DNA of 51,123 nt from Flavonifractor sp. An92. GTDB taxonomy: Bacteria; Bacillota; Clostridia; Oscillospirales; Oscillospiraceae. A program made the position numbers and the translations under genes. Positions within the stretch are counted from its first letter, which is position 1. The number at the start of each line of letters is the position of its first letter. The stretch is from the NCBI RefSeq assembly GCF_002159175.1, contig NZ_NFGZ01000021.1, positions 1 through 51,123 on the forward strand, in the 5' to 3' direction. Under the pieces are notes generated by a model. That model searched no databases. It saw nothing but the letters and a program-made list of their open reading frames with translations, and was not told the DNA's origin. Below, one piece after another: positions 8,713 through 17,028 of this stretch.

Positions 8713-9348
8713 TTAGGGGCTCTCCGCCGCCACCTTGGGCACGGGGACGGTCTTGTCGAAGTTGGCATACCCCACGTCGTCGTAGCGGCAGGTGTAGAGG
8801 AAGGCCTTGCGGCCCACACCCCGCTCGTCCAGGTAGTCGCCGGTGCCCTCGGCGTCCTTCAGGGGGTCGCCGTAGGCCCGGAAGGGGTAGGTGTAGGAGC
8901 CGAACTCCAGGCTGTTCTTGTCGGTGGTGTGGGTAGCCGCCCCCTTGCCCAGCTCCACATTGAACATCCAGACCTTCACCACGCTCTGCTTGCCGTCCTC
9001 GTCGGTCTCCAGGTACTCGTAGTACAGCGCGCCCCGCAGATAGCTGACGATGTCGGTGGTGATGAGGCCGTTGGCCCCCTCCAGGGCGAAGCCGGCGGCC
9101 TTCTCGATCTCGGGGTCGGCGGCGGTGGTGCCGATCTCGCCCTCGTAGCCGGTGTCGTTGGGGATGCGGCAGACCAGGCGGTCGTCGGCGTACTGCTCCG
9201 CCGCCTCCAGCAGGGCGGAGGGGTTGATGCTCTGGGCGTACTTCATCTCCAGAGGGGTGGTGGCGTACCCCTCGGCCTCCCGGGGGGCGAATTTCATGTT
9301 CTGGACGCCGTGGTAACCGGCGGCCTTGGTACGGGTCTTTCCTGCCAT
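8713..9348 (-). CDS. Major tail tube protein
   Basis: 211 residues from the ATG at 9348, chosen because AAAGGA lies nine bases upstream; the in-frame ATG at 9357 and an upstream extension to 9381 lack suitable spacing. The protein begins MAGKTRTKAAGYHGVQNMKF and includes PNDTGYEGEIGTTAADPEIE, SYLRGALYYEYLETDEDGK and a beta-rich C-terminal half, matching the phi13-type major tail protein family of Firmicutes siphophages. It polymerises into the tail tube. It lies one nucleotide beyond the tga of the chaperone-like gene and 5 nt after the previous gene, within one late operon. Confidence 0.85.
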   Translation of the reverse strand: MAGKTRTKAAGYHGVQNMKFAPREAEGYATTPLEMKYAQSINPSALLEAAEQYADDRLVCRIPNDTGYEGEIGTTAADPEIEKAAGFALEGANGLITTDIVSYLRGALYYEYLETDEDGKQSVVKVWMFNVELGKGAATHTTDKNSLEFGSYTYPFRAYGDPLKDAEGTGDYLDERGVGRKAFLYTCRYDDVGYANFDKTVPVPKVAAESP

Positions 9349-9353
9349 ATTCC

Positions 9354-9683
9354 TCATTCCTTTCCGATGAGCGCTTTGCACTCAAAAATCTTGTGTTGGG
9401 TCTGATCGTCGGCCCCGTCCAGGACCTCGGGCCAGGTGAAGCCCGCCCGGACCAGGGCCTCCCCCACCCGGCGGCACAGCTGCATGCCGTTCTCCCCCAG
9501 AGGGAGAAAGAGGTGGACCTGCACCAGGGCCCGGTACCACACCGGGGCGTTGTCGGCGAACTGGTGGGGCAGCAGGTCGTAGTGGAACACCAGGCACCGC
9601 TCCCGGCTCCCCGTGTCGGTGTCGGGCACCACGGGGAGGCCCAGGGGGCTGAGGGCGTCGATGATGCGCTGGTTGAGGGTCAT
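9354..9683 (-). CDS. Tail terminator/minor tail protein
   Basis: 109 residues starting MTLNQRIIDALSPLGLPV at 9683, in an ATGA overlap with the head-tail adaptor stop. The pattern (short helical start, then IPV/LPVVPDTD, LVFHYDLLPHQFADN, and VQVHLFLP) resembles the small tail completion or terminator proteins that cap the tail tube (DUF3168 or gpU-like fold). Position between the head-closure and tail tube genes fits tail terminator. The longer open frame that starts at 9899 lies over the neighbouring gene and is not the gene. Confidence 0.65.
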   Translation of the reverse strand: MTLNQRIIDALSPLGLPVVPDTDTGSRERCLVFHYDLLPHQFADNAPVWYRALVQVHLFLPLGENGMQLCRRVGEALVRAGFTWPEVLDGADDQTQHKIFECKALIGKE

Positions 9684-10054
9684 TTCGCCGCCTCCTTCCG
9701 CTGCACCTTGACCTCCATCCAGGCGTGCCGGTCCCCGATGTCCCGGACGGAGATCACCTCGTAGGGCCGGGGATCGCTCCCCCGGAACACGGTGCAGGTG
9801 GTGGTGATTTTCGGGGTATACCGCAGGGTGAGGGTGGCCGGGTCGGTGACGCCGGCCTGGCGGGCGGCGTAGACCTCGCTGCCCCAGGCGTCCTCCCACT
9901 TGCAGGAGCGGCCGCCGCCGGGGCCGAACACGTTCACCGGCTCCTGGAGCCGGTAGCCGTCGGTGTCCCGCAGCACCTCCCCCGTCTCGTCCCGGGGCAG
10001 GTCGAACACAGTGATGCGGGTGCGCAGATCTCCCGCACCGATCTGTTTCGGCAT
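9680..10054 (-). CDS. Head-tail adaptor / head closure protein
   Basis: 124 residues. The start MPKQIGAGDLRTRITVFDLP is the signature opening of SPP1 gp16/HK97-type head-tail joining proteins (GxLRxRIxI), and later ...GSEVYAARQAGVTDPATLTL and VFRGSDPRPYEVISVRDIGD match the family's 'Y.I..V.D....+.Y..L' core. It seals the portal-connector channel and binds the tail. Neighbours on both sides (connector, tail terminator) are in the standard order, with 2 nt to the previous stop. Confidence 0.85.
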   Translation of the reverse strand: MPKQIGAGDLRTRITVFDLPRDETGEVLRDTDGYRLQEPVNVFGPGGGRSCKWEDAWGSEVYAARQAGVTDPATLTLRYTPKITTTCTVFRGSDPRPYEVISVRDIGDRHAWMEVKVQRKEAAK

Positions 10055-10056
10055 GG

Positions 10057-10368
10057 CTATTCCTCCTCCCCGGCCGGCTCGGTGAGCTTCAATTGGGTCA
10101 GCATCCGCCGGAAGGCCGGATTGTCATTGACGATGGTGCCGGTGATGGTGGCGTCTCTCAGATCGAAGTCCCGCAGGACCATGAAGTGAATACACAGGTC
10201 ATAGAGCGCCCGCCGGGAGGTGCCATCGGCAGGCTTCGCCACTCCGGCGTTGCTCATGTACTCCTCAGCGGCGGAGTGTAAACCCTCCAGCACCAGCAGT
10301 TCCTCGGCGCTGGGCTCCTCCATGCGGCAGTAGGCCAGCAGCGCCGCCCGCTCGGTCTCGGTCAGCAT
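10057..10368 (-). CDS. Head-tail connector (gp6-like adaptor)
   Basis: 103 residues from the ATG at 10368, which shares one base with the stop of the previous gene (TGATG). The upstream extension of the frame to 10437 runs through that gene and is rejected. The protein is all-helical: ETERAALLAYCRMEEPSAEE, then LHSAAEEYMSNAGV, YDLCIHFMVLRDFDLRD and NPAFRRMLTQLKL. This is the phage gp6-like/YqbG connector pattern, a ring placed under the portal. Size and position are standard. Confidence 0.8.
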   Translation of the reverse strand: MLTETERAALLAYCRMEEPSAEELLVLEGLHSAAEEYMSNAGVAKPADGTSRRALYDLCIHFMVLRDFDLRDATITGTIVNDNPAFRRMLTQLKLTEPAGEEE

Positions 10369-10781
10369 CAGACCGCCAGGGTCCAGCCGTTGGCGGCGGG
10401 ACGGTAGAGCCCTGCGGCCGCGGCCAGGGCGGAGCAAACCACCGCCGCGTCGCCATTGTGCTGGAATTTCAGGCCGATGTAGCGGGGATTGGCGGGGTCA
10501 ACCCGGTAGCTCACCACCGCCAGCTGGGGCTGGGTGCCCACGCTGTCGGTAAACACCACGGCGTCACCGATGGCCTTGGCGCTGCCGCCGCCCTCCTCCT
10601 CGGAGCCCATCAGGGTGACCGTCAGGGTCTTACCCTCGCCCAGGGCGGCGGTGGACACGAAAAACGCGATCTCGCCCACGCCGGAGGCGTCCACAAAGGA
10701 GGTGCTCTTGTCCGTGGACGCATCCACGGACTGGGGGGCGAACACATTGGCACAGGCCAGCTCTTCAAAGATCCTTTTCAT
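10368..10781 (-). CDS. Capsid-associated protein, possible head decoration protein
   Basis: 137 residues, starting MKRIFEELACANVFAPQSVD, with a predicted beta-rich body (FVSTAALGEGKTLTVTLMGS, VSYRVDPANPRYIGLKFQHN). It lies between the major capsid gene and the head-tail connector, the slot used for decoration or head-stabilising proteins in HK97-like phages. Well-spaced AGGAGG precedes the ATG. I do not recognise the family with certainty; the decoration role is inferred from position, beta content and abundance-type ribosome site. Confidence 0.5.
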   Translation of the reverse strand: MKRIFEELACANVFAPQSVDASTDKSTSFVDASGVGEIAFFVSTAALGEGKTLTVTLMGSEEEGGGSAKAIGDAVVFTDSVGTQPQLAVVSYRVDPANPRYIGLKFQHNGDAAVVCSALAAAAGLYRPAANGWTLAV

Positions 10782-10793
10782 GCCGTCTCCTCC

Positions 10794-12080
10794 TTACTTC
10801 CGCGCCGCCAGCGCCACAAAGGGGCTGCGGGTCTTGTCGCTGTTCTTGATGGTCAGGGGCTTGCTCACCTTGGGGCCGCCGTTGCAGCGGTACACCACCC
10901 GGAAGCAGTTCTGGTCGGTGAGGAACTCCACATGGATGGACCAGTCCTGCTTGACGGTGCCCTTGGTGAGCAGGATGTACTGGTAGGGGTCCACCAGCAG
11001 GATATCGCCGGCGCTGCCCAAGGCGGAGCAGCTGTCCTCAAAGAGGACGGGCTTGTTGAGGACCCGCTGGGTGTCGAAGTTGCCCAGGCCGCCCTCGGGG
11101 TTCCAGAGGAACTTGGCGGCCTCGCCGCTCTGGATGGACAGGGTGGGCAGCTGCTCCTCCACGTCGGGGTGCATCAGCCACACCAGGCGCTCCCGGTTGC
11201 GGGGCATGGAGCGGGCCTGCATCTTGATGGCGTTGGCGCCCAGGAAGGTGCCGGCGGCCTGGCTGTCCTCCTTGGCCACGGTGACCAGGGCCTTGGAGTG
11301 GAGCAGGCCCAGGGGCTTGCCCACGCCGTCGCCGCAGATGACCCCCTCGGTGAGCAGCCGGTCTCCGGCCAGGGTGAAGGAGTTGGCGGCGAAGCTGGAG
11401 AGGAAGGCGGCGTCCTCCAGCATCTCATCGGTGCAGTAGAGGAAGCCCATCATCTTCTCCAGGTCCATCTTCATCTCCCGGAACTTCGGGCTGCTGGCGT
11501 TCACCGCAGCGCCCTCGGCGGCCCAGTACATCTGCACGCCGCCGAACACGGCCTTGGACACGTCGGTCTCGTCGGCGGCGATCCAGCGCATGGAGTTGGC
11601 GGAGGCGGAGCAGGTGTAGCGGTCCAGGCGGTTGAGCAGCGGGCTGCGCTCCACGGCGCTCTCCATGATGGCCCCGGCGAAGTCGGTCTGGAGGGCGAAG
11701 CCGCCGTCGGCGCCGCTGCCCCCGTTGGTGCCCAGGACGGCGTTATTCACCTGGTGCAGGCGCTTGTCCTCCACGTGGTTCTTGCGGAAGTTGTAGATGG
11801 CGCGCAGCTGCTCGCCCACCGTGGCAAAGGGCCGCTCCCCGCCCTCGCCCTCGTCCCGGGCGGGGCGGGTGTGCAGCGCGCCGTCGTAGACCGGCCCGGC
11901 GCTCTCCCGGCTGGCCTGGGCCAGCTTCTCCAGGCCGGCGATCTGCTGGTTGATGGTCTCCATCTGCGCGGTGATCTGGTCGGCCTCCTGGAACTTGTCC
12001 TCCGCCACCAGGCCCTCGGCCTGGGTGAGCAGCCGGCTCTTCTCGGCCCGCAACTCGGTGATCTTCTCCATGAAATCCAT
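10794..12080 (-). CDS. HK97-family major capsid protein
   Basis: 428 residues. Residues 1-60 are a helical delta-domain scaffold (MEKITELRAEKSRLLTQAEG, QADQITAQ..), removed in HK97-type phages by the head protease encoded upstream. Then come the capsid fold landmarks: GTNGGSGADGGFALQTDFAG near residue 118, YTCSASANSMRWIAADETD, MGFLYCTDEMLEDA, GDGVGKPLGLL, and a C-terminal LVDPYQYILLTKGTVKQDWS. Domain order and length are normal. The cleavage site probably falls near residues 85-115. It is flanked by the protease and the connector genes, which confirms the assignment. Confidence 0.95.
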   Translation of the reverse strand: MDFMEKITELRAEKSRLLTQAEGLVAEDKFQEADQITAQMETINQQIAGLEKLAQASRESAGPVYDGALHTRPARDEGEGGERPFATVGEQLRAIYNFRKNHVEDKRLHQVNNAVLGTNGGSGADGGFALQTDFAGAIMESAVERSPLLNRLDRYTCSASANSMRWIAADETDVSKAVFGGVQMYWAAEGAAVNASSPKFREMKMDLEKMMGFLYCTDEMLEDAAFLSSFAANSFTLAGDRLLTEGVICGDGVGKPLGLLHSKALVTVAKEDSQAAGTFLGANAIKMQARSMPRNRERLVWLMHPDVEEQLPTLSIQSGEAAKFLWNPEGGLGNFDTQRVLNKPVLFEDSCSALGSAGDILLVDPYQYILLTKGTVKQDWSIHVEFLTDQNCFRVVYRCNGGPKVSKPLTIKNSDKTRSPFVALAARK

Positions 12081-12099
12081 GTGCGTCTCCTTTCGCTCG

Positions 12100-12804
12100 T
12101 TAAAATCGTGCCAGCGCCCGGAGTCTGGCCAGGGCGCGTGCGCTCTGCTCGTTCCGCTCCTCCCCGGAGCGCCGGTCTGTGAGGTGTTCCTGATACCGCT
12201 CCCGCATGGCGGCGGTCAGGCGGATGCGCCGCCCGGCCGACGCCACGAAGGCCGCCGGGTCCTCCTCCCCGCCGGGCAGGCCCACGATCTCGTCGATGAG
12301 GCCGTACTCCCTGGCCTGGGTGGGGGTGATCCAGATGTCCTTGTCCATGAGGGTGATGAGCTCCTCCCGGGTCTTTGCGCCGCTCCGGGCGGTGTAGACC
12401 TCCAGGATGCAGTCCCGGGCGTTGCGCAGGGCCTCGGCGGAGCGGCGCATGTCCCGGAAATCCCCCTCCGCCACCCCGCTGGGGTTGTGATAGCAGAGCA
12501 GCGCCCCCGGTTCGCTCCGGATGGTGGTACAGCCGGCGGCGGCCAGGGTGGCGGCGCTGGCGCCGTAGCCCTGGAAGAGGGCGGTGGTGTGGCCGGGGTA
12601 GCGCCGGAGCATGGAGCGGATCTCATTGCCCACGGCCATGTCCCCGCCGGGGGAGTTGATGAGGAGGGTAACTTCCTCCCCGCCCGCCGCCTCCAGGGCG
12701 GCGGCGATGTCCATGGGGGCGGTGATGTCCCGCCACCCCCACCAGCGCAGCACGTCGGCGGAGTCGTTGTCCCACAGCTCCCCCCGCAGCGCGATATCAG
12801 CCAT
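12100..12804 (-). CDS. ClpP-like head maturation protease
   Basis: 234 residues. The ClpP/crotonase fold is recognisable: LLINSPGGDMAVGNEI near residue 48 (oxyanion-loop SPGG), GYGASAATLAAAGCTT near residue 80 with the catalytic Ser in the GAS context, and LLCYHNPSGVAEGD near residue 104 with the catalytic His. Asp is expected downstream (MDKDIWITPTQAREYGLID). In HK97-like phages this S14 peptidase cuts the capsid scaffold. It overlaps the portal stop by 8 nt and lies directly before the capsid gene, the standard arrangement. Confidence 0.93.
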   Translation of the reverse strand: MADIALRGELWDNDSADVLRWWGWRDITAPMDIAAALEAAGGEEVTLLINSPGGDMAVGNEIRSMLRRYPGHTTALFQGYGASAATLAAAGCTTIRSEPGALLCYHNPSGVAEGDFRDMRRSAEALRNARDCILEVYTARSGAKTREELITLMDKDIWITPTQAREYGLIDEIVGLPGGEEDPAAFVASAGRRIRLTAAMRERYQEHLTDRRSGEERNEQSARALARLRALARF

Positions 12805-14017
12805 TCGTATCCTCTCCTCTCAGGACGGACTCCAGGGAGCCCAGATTCTTGGTCACCAGGAACTGCTTCCCCAGTCCGCCCGGGATGGGGTTGAGCTCCT
12901 CCTTGGCCCGGGCGTCGTCGGGGCACAGGACGGAGTGCTCGATGAGTTTCACATAGAAGTCCGCCCGGGTGGTGGGGTCGGCCCGGAGCAGGGCCTCCAC
13001 GTTGCCGTGGACGTACACGCCGCTCTGGCGCTGGGCAGGGGCGGGCAGCTTGTAGGTGTCCTCGCTCTCCCACTGCACCACATAGGGCAGCAGGGTGTCG
13101 GTGACGTAGTTGAGCCGCTGCTGGGCGTTGGAGTCGTAGCTCTCCTTGCCGGTCTGGAGCATGTGCTTGGGCACGCCGGTAAAGCGGCTGATCTCCTCCA
13201 CGGTGAAGCCCCGGCTCTCGATGAACTGGGCGTCGCTCTGGCTCAGGCCCAGAGGGGTGAACTTCATGTCGTGGTCCAGCACCGCCACGGCGAAGGCGTC
13301 GTCGGCGGCATAGGTGCGGAACTCCTGCTTGATGCGCCGGCGGGTCTCGGGCTTGGCGTCGGTGCCCACCTCCACGATGCCGGACAGCCGCGCCCCGTTC
13401 TGGTAAAATTTCTTGCCGTACCGCTGGGCCATGGCGTCCACCGCGATGGCCTCCCGGGCCAGCTCCAGCAGTCCACGTCCCCGGAGCCCGTCGTAGGTCT
13501 CAAAGTACAGGATGGACAGCTCGTAGTTGGAAAAACTCCGCTGCACCCCGTCCACGTTGTAGTCGTACCAGTACGCCCCGCTGTCCCGGTCCCGGCGGAG
13601 GGTGCAGCACTCGCTGGGCAGGGGCAGGCGCTCCACCACCCGGCCGCCGGAGTCCCGGCGGTTCCACACCGCCCCGAAGCCGTGCCAGAAGGCGTTGGAC
13701 AGCACCACCTTCCGCAGCAGGAAGGGGGACATGTAGTCGTTGGGGCGCACCTTCATCACCCGGTCCAGGTCAGCGTCGCTCACCGCCACCCGGGCCTCCC
13801 CCTCCTTCCGGTACAGACCGAAGGGGATGAGACCGAAGGAATTGGTCAGGATGCGGTGGGCGGCCGCCACCGGGGAGAGGCGCTGGGCGTTGGTCTGGGT
13901 AGCCATCAGCTCCTCGCCGCCGGAAAAGACCTGCCGGAGCCAGCCCGTCAGCTCCTCCCAGGGGATGGGGGTCTCCTCCACGGACGCCCTGGGGCGCACC
14001 GCCTGATTCAGGATCAC
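12797..14017 (-). CDS. Portal protein (HK97 family)
   Basis: 406 residues from a GTG at 14017 that overlaps the stop of the preceding small gene (GTGA), with GAGGGGG upstream; the ATG at 14071 would run well into that gene. Family landmarks include ILTNSFGLIPFGLYRK, LRKVVLSNAFWHGFGAVWNR, YNVDGVQRSFSNYELSILYF, ESRGFTVEEISRFTGVPKHM and the NAQQRLNYVTDTLLPYV helix. It forms the dodecameric DNA entry vertex to which the terminase docks. The terminase-small membrane gene-portal-protease order fits. Confidence 0.93.
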   Translation of the reverse strand: MILNQAVRPRASVEETPIPWEELTGWLRQVFSGGEELMATQTNAQRLSPVAAAHRILTNSFGLIPFGLYRKEGEARVAVSDADLDRVMKVRPNDYMSPFLLRKVVLSNAFWHGFGAVWNRRDSGGRVVERLPLPSECCTLRRDRDSGAYWYDYNVDGVQRSFSNYELSILYFETYDGLRGRGLLELAREAIAVDAMAQRYGKKFYQNGARLSGIVEVGTDAKPETRRRIKQEFRTYAADDAFAVAVLDHDMKFTPLGLSQSDAQFIESRGFTVEEISRFTGVPKHMLQTGKESYDSNAQQRLNYVTDTLLPYVVQWESEDTYKLPAPAQRQSGVYVHGNVEALLRADPTTRADFYVKLIEHSVLCPDDARAKEELNPIPGGLGKQFLVTKNLGSLESVLRGEDTNG

Positions 14018-14211
14018 CGGCCGCCACCCCCTCGGGAGCGGGCCACCAGCACGGCGTAGGCCGTCAGGCACACCCCGGCCACGGCCAGGGCGGCAGGACG
14101 CCCGCCCAGGTCCAGAGCCGCCCGGACGAAGCAGACCCCTCCGGCCAGCAGCAGCAGGTCGTCCAGATAGAGCGCCAGGGCCCTGCCTACCCGGCGCAGT
14201 CCATTTCTCAC
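14014..14211 (-). CDS. Small phage membrane protein between terL and portal
   Basis: 65 residues with a GTG start at 14211, one base after the terminase stop. The layout is a basic N-terminus (RNGLRRVGRALALYLDD), two hydrophobic segments (LLLLAGGVCFVRAALDL and PAALAVAGVCLTAYAVLVA), then a basic Arg/Gly-rich tail. Small two-helix membrane proteins in exactly this slot are common in Clostridia prophages, but their function is unknown. It overlaps the portal start by 4 nt, so it is certainly in the late operon. It could be a head-assembly membrane anchor or a holin-like protein; nothing here decides. Confidence 0.7.
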   Translation of the reverse strand: MRNGLRRVGRALALYLDDLLLLAGGVCFVRAALDLGGRPAALAVAGVCLTAYAVLVARSRGGGGR

Positions 14212-14212
14212 A

Positions 14213-15958
14213 TCAGATCCCCCATTCCTCGTTCAGTACATGCTCGTTGATGTCCGGCCCGGCCGGCATACGGACCATGGCGGTGGCCATGGCGATGATC
14301 CAGGCCACGGTCATGTCGATGCGCCCGGTACTTTTATTCTTCATGGGCTTCAGATTTTCGTTGCCGTCCACGTAGCACCGTACGTTTCCGAAGCACCAGC
14401 GGGCGGTGGTGTTGTGCTCGTGGAGCATCTGGTGCAGCCGGATGAGCCGCTCCAGCTCCTTCATGGCGGGGGACAGGTTTTTCATGTCCTGGGGGATCTC
14501 CACCACGTCCACCCCCCGCTCCATGAGGCGGGGGGTCAGGGTGCGGGAGAGGTAGGGGTCCACGCCCAGCGTGTCCAAGTCGAACACGTCGGCGCACCCG
14601 GCCACCGTATCCTCCACCTGGGTGAAGTCCACCATGTCCCCCGGGCACAGCTCCAGAAAACCTGCCCGGGCCCAGTCCCGGTAGGGGACGTGGTCCCGCT
14701 GCTCGGCCTCCAGCACGCCCTCCTCCGGCCGCCAGGCCCAGAACAGGGCCACCCAGGTGTCCAGCCCCTCCTGGGGCGGGAACAGCAGGGTCAATGCTGT
14801 GAGGTCGGTGGTGGTGGACAGGTCCAGCCCGCCGAAGCACTTCTTTCCGGCCAGGAAATCCCGCACCGCCTGCCGCCGTGCGGGGGCGTTGAGGGCCTTC
14901 CACTCCTCCCGGTTGAGCTGTGTCTTGTCGTAGAGCCCCAGGGGGAGCCAGCCCACCGCGTGGGTGGCGATCCACTGATTGAGGCGGAGCCACCGGAAAA
15001 GCCGCTCGGCCGCCTCGCTCTGTCGGGCCGCCCGGGCCTCCGCCCGGAATTTCCGCAAGCTCAGGTTGTGGCCCAGGCCCGGATTGCACGCCCGCCAGAC
15101 GGCCTCGTCCCAGATGTCCAGCTCCGCGATGCGCTCCGGGTCGTCTCTGGTGAGGACCGACACGCCGTACATGATGGGGCACCAGGCCGGATCATCGGTG
15201 TCCAGCTCCCGCTCGGGCTCCCCCCGCCGCCAGGCCAGGATGCGCCGGCACTTCTCATGGACCTCCCAGCCGATGCTCTTCCGGTCCGGGTCGTCTCCGG
15301 CGGTGGTCAGCACGATGACCGCCTGCTGGCGCCGGGCGGCGTCGGAGCCGGCGGTGAGCACGTCCCACAGCTTCCGGTTGGGCTGGGCGTGGAGCTCGTC
15401 GATGAGGATGGCGGAGAAGGAGTAGCCGTGCTTGCTCTCGGCGTCGGCGGAGTAGACCTTCAGCACGCCGCCGTATTTGGTATGGATCTCCCGGCGGCTG
15501 TCCCGGGCCCAGGCCACGGGGTCGTGCTCCGGCTGGCCCAGGCAGGTGTGCTTCACCATGTACTTGGCGCACTGGTAGATGATGTCGGCGTTGTTCTTGT
15601 CAGCGGCAAAGACCCCCACCTGGGGCCGGGCCTCCCCGTCAAAGAGGAGGTGGTAGAGCCCCAGCGCGGCGGCGAACTCGCTCTTGCCGTTCTTCTTTGG
15701 GATCTCGTCGTAGAGGAAACGCCGGTACCGCACCCAGGTCCCGTCCTCGTCCCGGACCTGGACGCCGTAGAAGAGCCGGATGGCCTCCTCCTCCCAGGGC
15801 AGGAGTTCAAAGGGCTTTCCCGCCCACTCGTTCTGCCCGAAGCACAGGAGGGAGAAGAAGTCCAGCACGTCCTGGACGGCCTCCGGGCAGTAGCGCAGCT
15901 CCGCGCCGTCGTCCGGCGCGCACACTGTCACCGGTCCCAGTGGAAGCAGTTCAGGCAC
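14213..15958 (-). CDS. terL: Terminase large subunit
   Basis: 581 residues, GTG start at 15958, overlapping terS by 8 nt. The ATPase half shows a Walker A-type loop in EIPKKNGKSEFAAALGLYHL (HK97 TerL style), Walker B ILIDELHA, and the coupling motif VIVLTTAGDD. The nuclease half carries acidic residues in FGGLDLSTTTDLTALTLLFP and later in GVDPYLS and RIDMTVAWIIAMATAM. It packages DNA through the portal and cuts it. Size and motif order are normal for a complete gene. Confidence 0.95.
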   Translation of the reverse strand: MPELLPLGPVTVCAPDDGAELRYCPEAVQDVLDFFSLLCFGQNEWAGKPFELLPWEEEAIRLFYGVQVRDEDGTWVRYRRFLYDEIPKKNGKSEFAAALGLYHLLFDGEARPQVGVFAADKNNADIIYQCAKYMVKHTCLGQPEHDPVAWARDSRREIHTKYGGVLKVYSADAESKHGYSFSAILIDELHAQPNRKLWDVLTAGSDAARRQQAVIVLTTAGDDPDRKSIGWEVHEKCRRILAWRRGEPERELDTDDPAWCPIMYGVSVLTRDDPERIAELDIWDEAVWRACNPGLGHNLSLRKFRAEARAARQSEAAERLFRWLRLNQWIATHAVGWLPLGLYDKTQLNREEWKALNAPARRQAVRDFLAGKKCFGGLDLSTTTDLTALTLLFPPQEGLDTWVALFWAWRPEEGVLEAEQRDHVPYRDWARAGFLELCPGDMVDFTQVEDTVAGCADVFDLDTLGVDPYLSRTLTPRLMERGVDVVEIPQDMKNLSPAMKELERLIRLHQMLHEHNTTARWCFGNVRCYVDGNENLKPMKNKSTGRIDMTVAWIIAMATAMVRMPAGPDINEHVLNEEWGI

Positions 15959-16442
15959 GGCGCATCCGCTCCTCCATCATCTGCTCAAAGGCGTTTTTCT
16001 CCTTTGGCTTGGACCCCTCCGGCAGCACCAGGCGGCAGCGGCTGGTGATGGTGAGCCCCAGGTCGTTGGCACAGGCCCGGGCCTGCTTGAAGTAGGTGTC
16101 CAGGACTTTGGTGGCCTCCTTGAGGGCGTCGCCGTCCTGGTCCGCCAGCGCCGCGTGAACGATGGCCAGGGTCTGGGTATAGTTGGCCTGGGCCACCACG
16201 TAGCGCCCCAGGGTATCGGCGTCCAGCTGGGCGGCGCCCAGATCCGCGGCCAGCAGCTCCTTGGCCAGGGCCCGGAACTCCTTCCGGTTCCCTTCGGGCA
16301 GCCACTTGGGCACGCGCAGGGTCTTGGGCTTGGGCAGGTCCACCTCCTGGGCGGCCCGCTGGGCCTTTTCGGCCTTGCTCAGGTGCTTGCGGCCGTTCCC
16401 CTCCAGCACGCTGAGCCTCTGTCTCGGTCCGGGTATGGTCAT
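15951..16442 (-). CDS. terS: Terminase small subunit (P27-like)
   Basis: 163 residues. The ATG at 16442 begins MTIPGPRQRLSVLEGNGRKH; a GGAGGG lies very close to it, and no better start exists because the frame upstream is non-coding GC-rich DNA. Helical segments (KEFRALAKELLAADLGAAQ, DADTLGRYVVAQANYTQTLA, FKQARACANDLGLTITSRCR) match P27-family small terminases, whose SR(C/L)RL ending in the C-terminal part is typical. It recognises the packaging site and recruits the large subunit. Confidence 0.88.
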   Translation of the reverse strand: MTIPGPRQRLSVLEGNGRKHLSKAEKAQRAAQEVDLPKPKTLRVPKWLPEGNRKEFRALAKELLAADLGAAQLDADTLGRYVVAQANYTQTLAIVHAALADQDGDALKEATKVLDTYFKQARACANDLGLTITSRCRLVLPEGSKPKEKNAFEQMMEERMRRA

Positions 16443-16650
16443 CCCTCCTCTCCCGGTGTGGGGCGCGGTTTTTCCGTGGGGAGAAAAGCTCACACGGAGG
16501 GTGCCGCGCGGTCTTGGACGGTTCGCCCCCAAACATTTCCAGCCCGGGGCGGTCTCCCGCAAGCCGCAGGCTTGCCGCGCCCCCGCCCGGGCGCAGCGGG
16601 AGCGCGGGCGCGCACCCAAGCGTCCCGCCCCTTCTGCTCCGGCCCGCCGC
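16443..16650 (-). other. Non-coding GC-rich segment before terS, candidate packaging (cos) region
   Basis: About 208 bp between the HNH remnant and terS contain no credible gene. They hold several inverted repeats, including GCAAGCC/GGCTTGC around a 3-nt centre (16559-16575). In HK97-like cos phages with an adjacent HNH nuclease, the packaging site lies beside terS. Location and symmetry support, but do not prove, a cos or terS-binding role. Confidence 0.4.
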
Positions 16651-17010
16651 TCAGGAGCGGGCGTGTTTCCGCCGTTCCTCCGCCTGTTCCCGGGCGGTCT
16701 TTTGGTCGTGTCAGTGCTTGCACAGGCTCTGGTGGTTGGCCGGGTCGATGAAGAGCTGCCAGTCCCCCCGGTGGGGCGTGATGTGGTCCACCACGGTGGC
16801 CCGGGTGCGGGCGCACTCCCGGCACCAGGGCTCCCGCAGGAGCTGGGCGGGCCGCAGGTCGTCGGTCCAGACGCGCAGGTTGTACCAGCCGTGGTACTCC
16901 GCCGAGGTCCGGCGGGGCGCCTTGACCGGCTTGTGCTTGGGGCAGTACCCCTCCCGAGTTAGGGCGGCACACCCCGGGTGCCGGCAGGGCCGGAGCGGCT
17001 TTAAGGCCAC
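16651..17010 (-). pseudogene. HNH endonuclease interrupted by TGA at a zinc-ligand Cys codon
   Basis: A GTG start at 17010 (GGAGGTGAT upstream) gives 99 residues ending ANHQSLCKH, then TGA at 16711-16713, then 19 further sensible codons HDQKTAREQAEERRKHARS before a second stop at 16651. Phage HNH proteins of this type read LCKxCHDxKT here, so the TGA stands exactly where the second Cys of a zinc CxxC belongs (TGC to TGA). The other elements are intact: an N-terminal zinc knuckle (CRHPGCAAL..CPKHK), CRECARTRATVVDHITPHRG and the DPANHQ segment. In cos phages HNH assists terminase cleavage. Options are a nonsense mutation, a sequencing error, readthrough or, less likely, selenocysteine. Confidence 0.8.
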
Positions 17011-17028
17011 GGGCTATCACCTCCGGGC

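Noticed and set aside
16651-16713. UGA read as Trp or selenocysteine throughout the prophage
   Set aside because: Many prophage genes end in TGA, often in ATGA overlaps, so the standard code applies. Selenocysteine at the single HNH site lacks a convincing SECIS and is kept only as a minor option.
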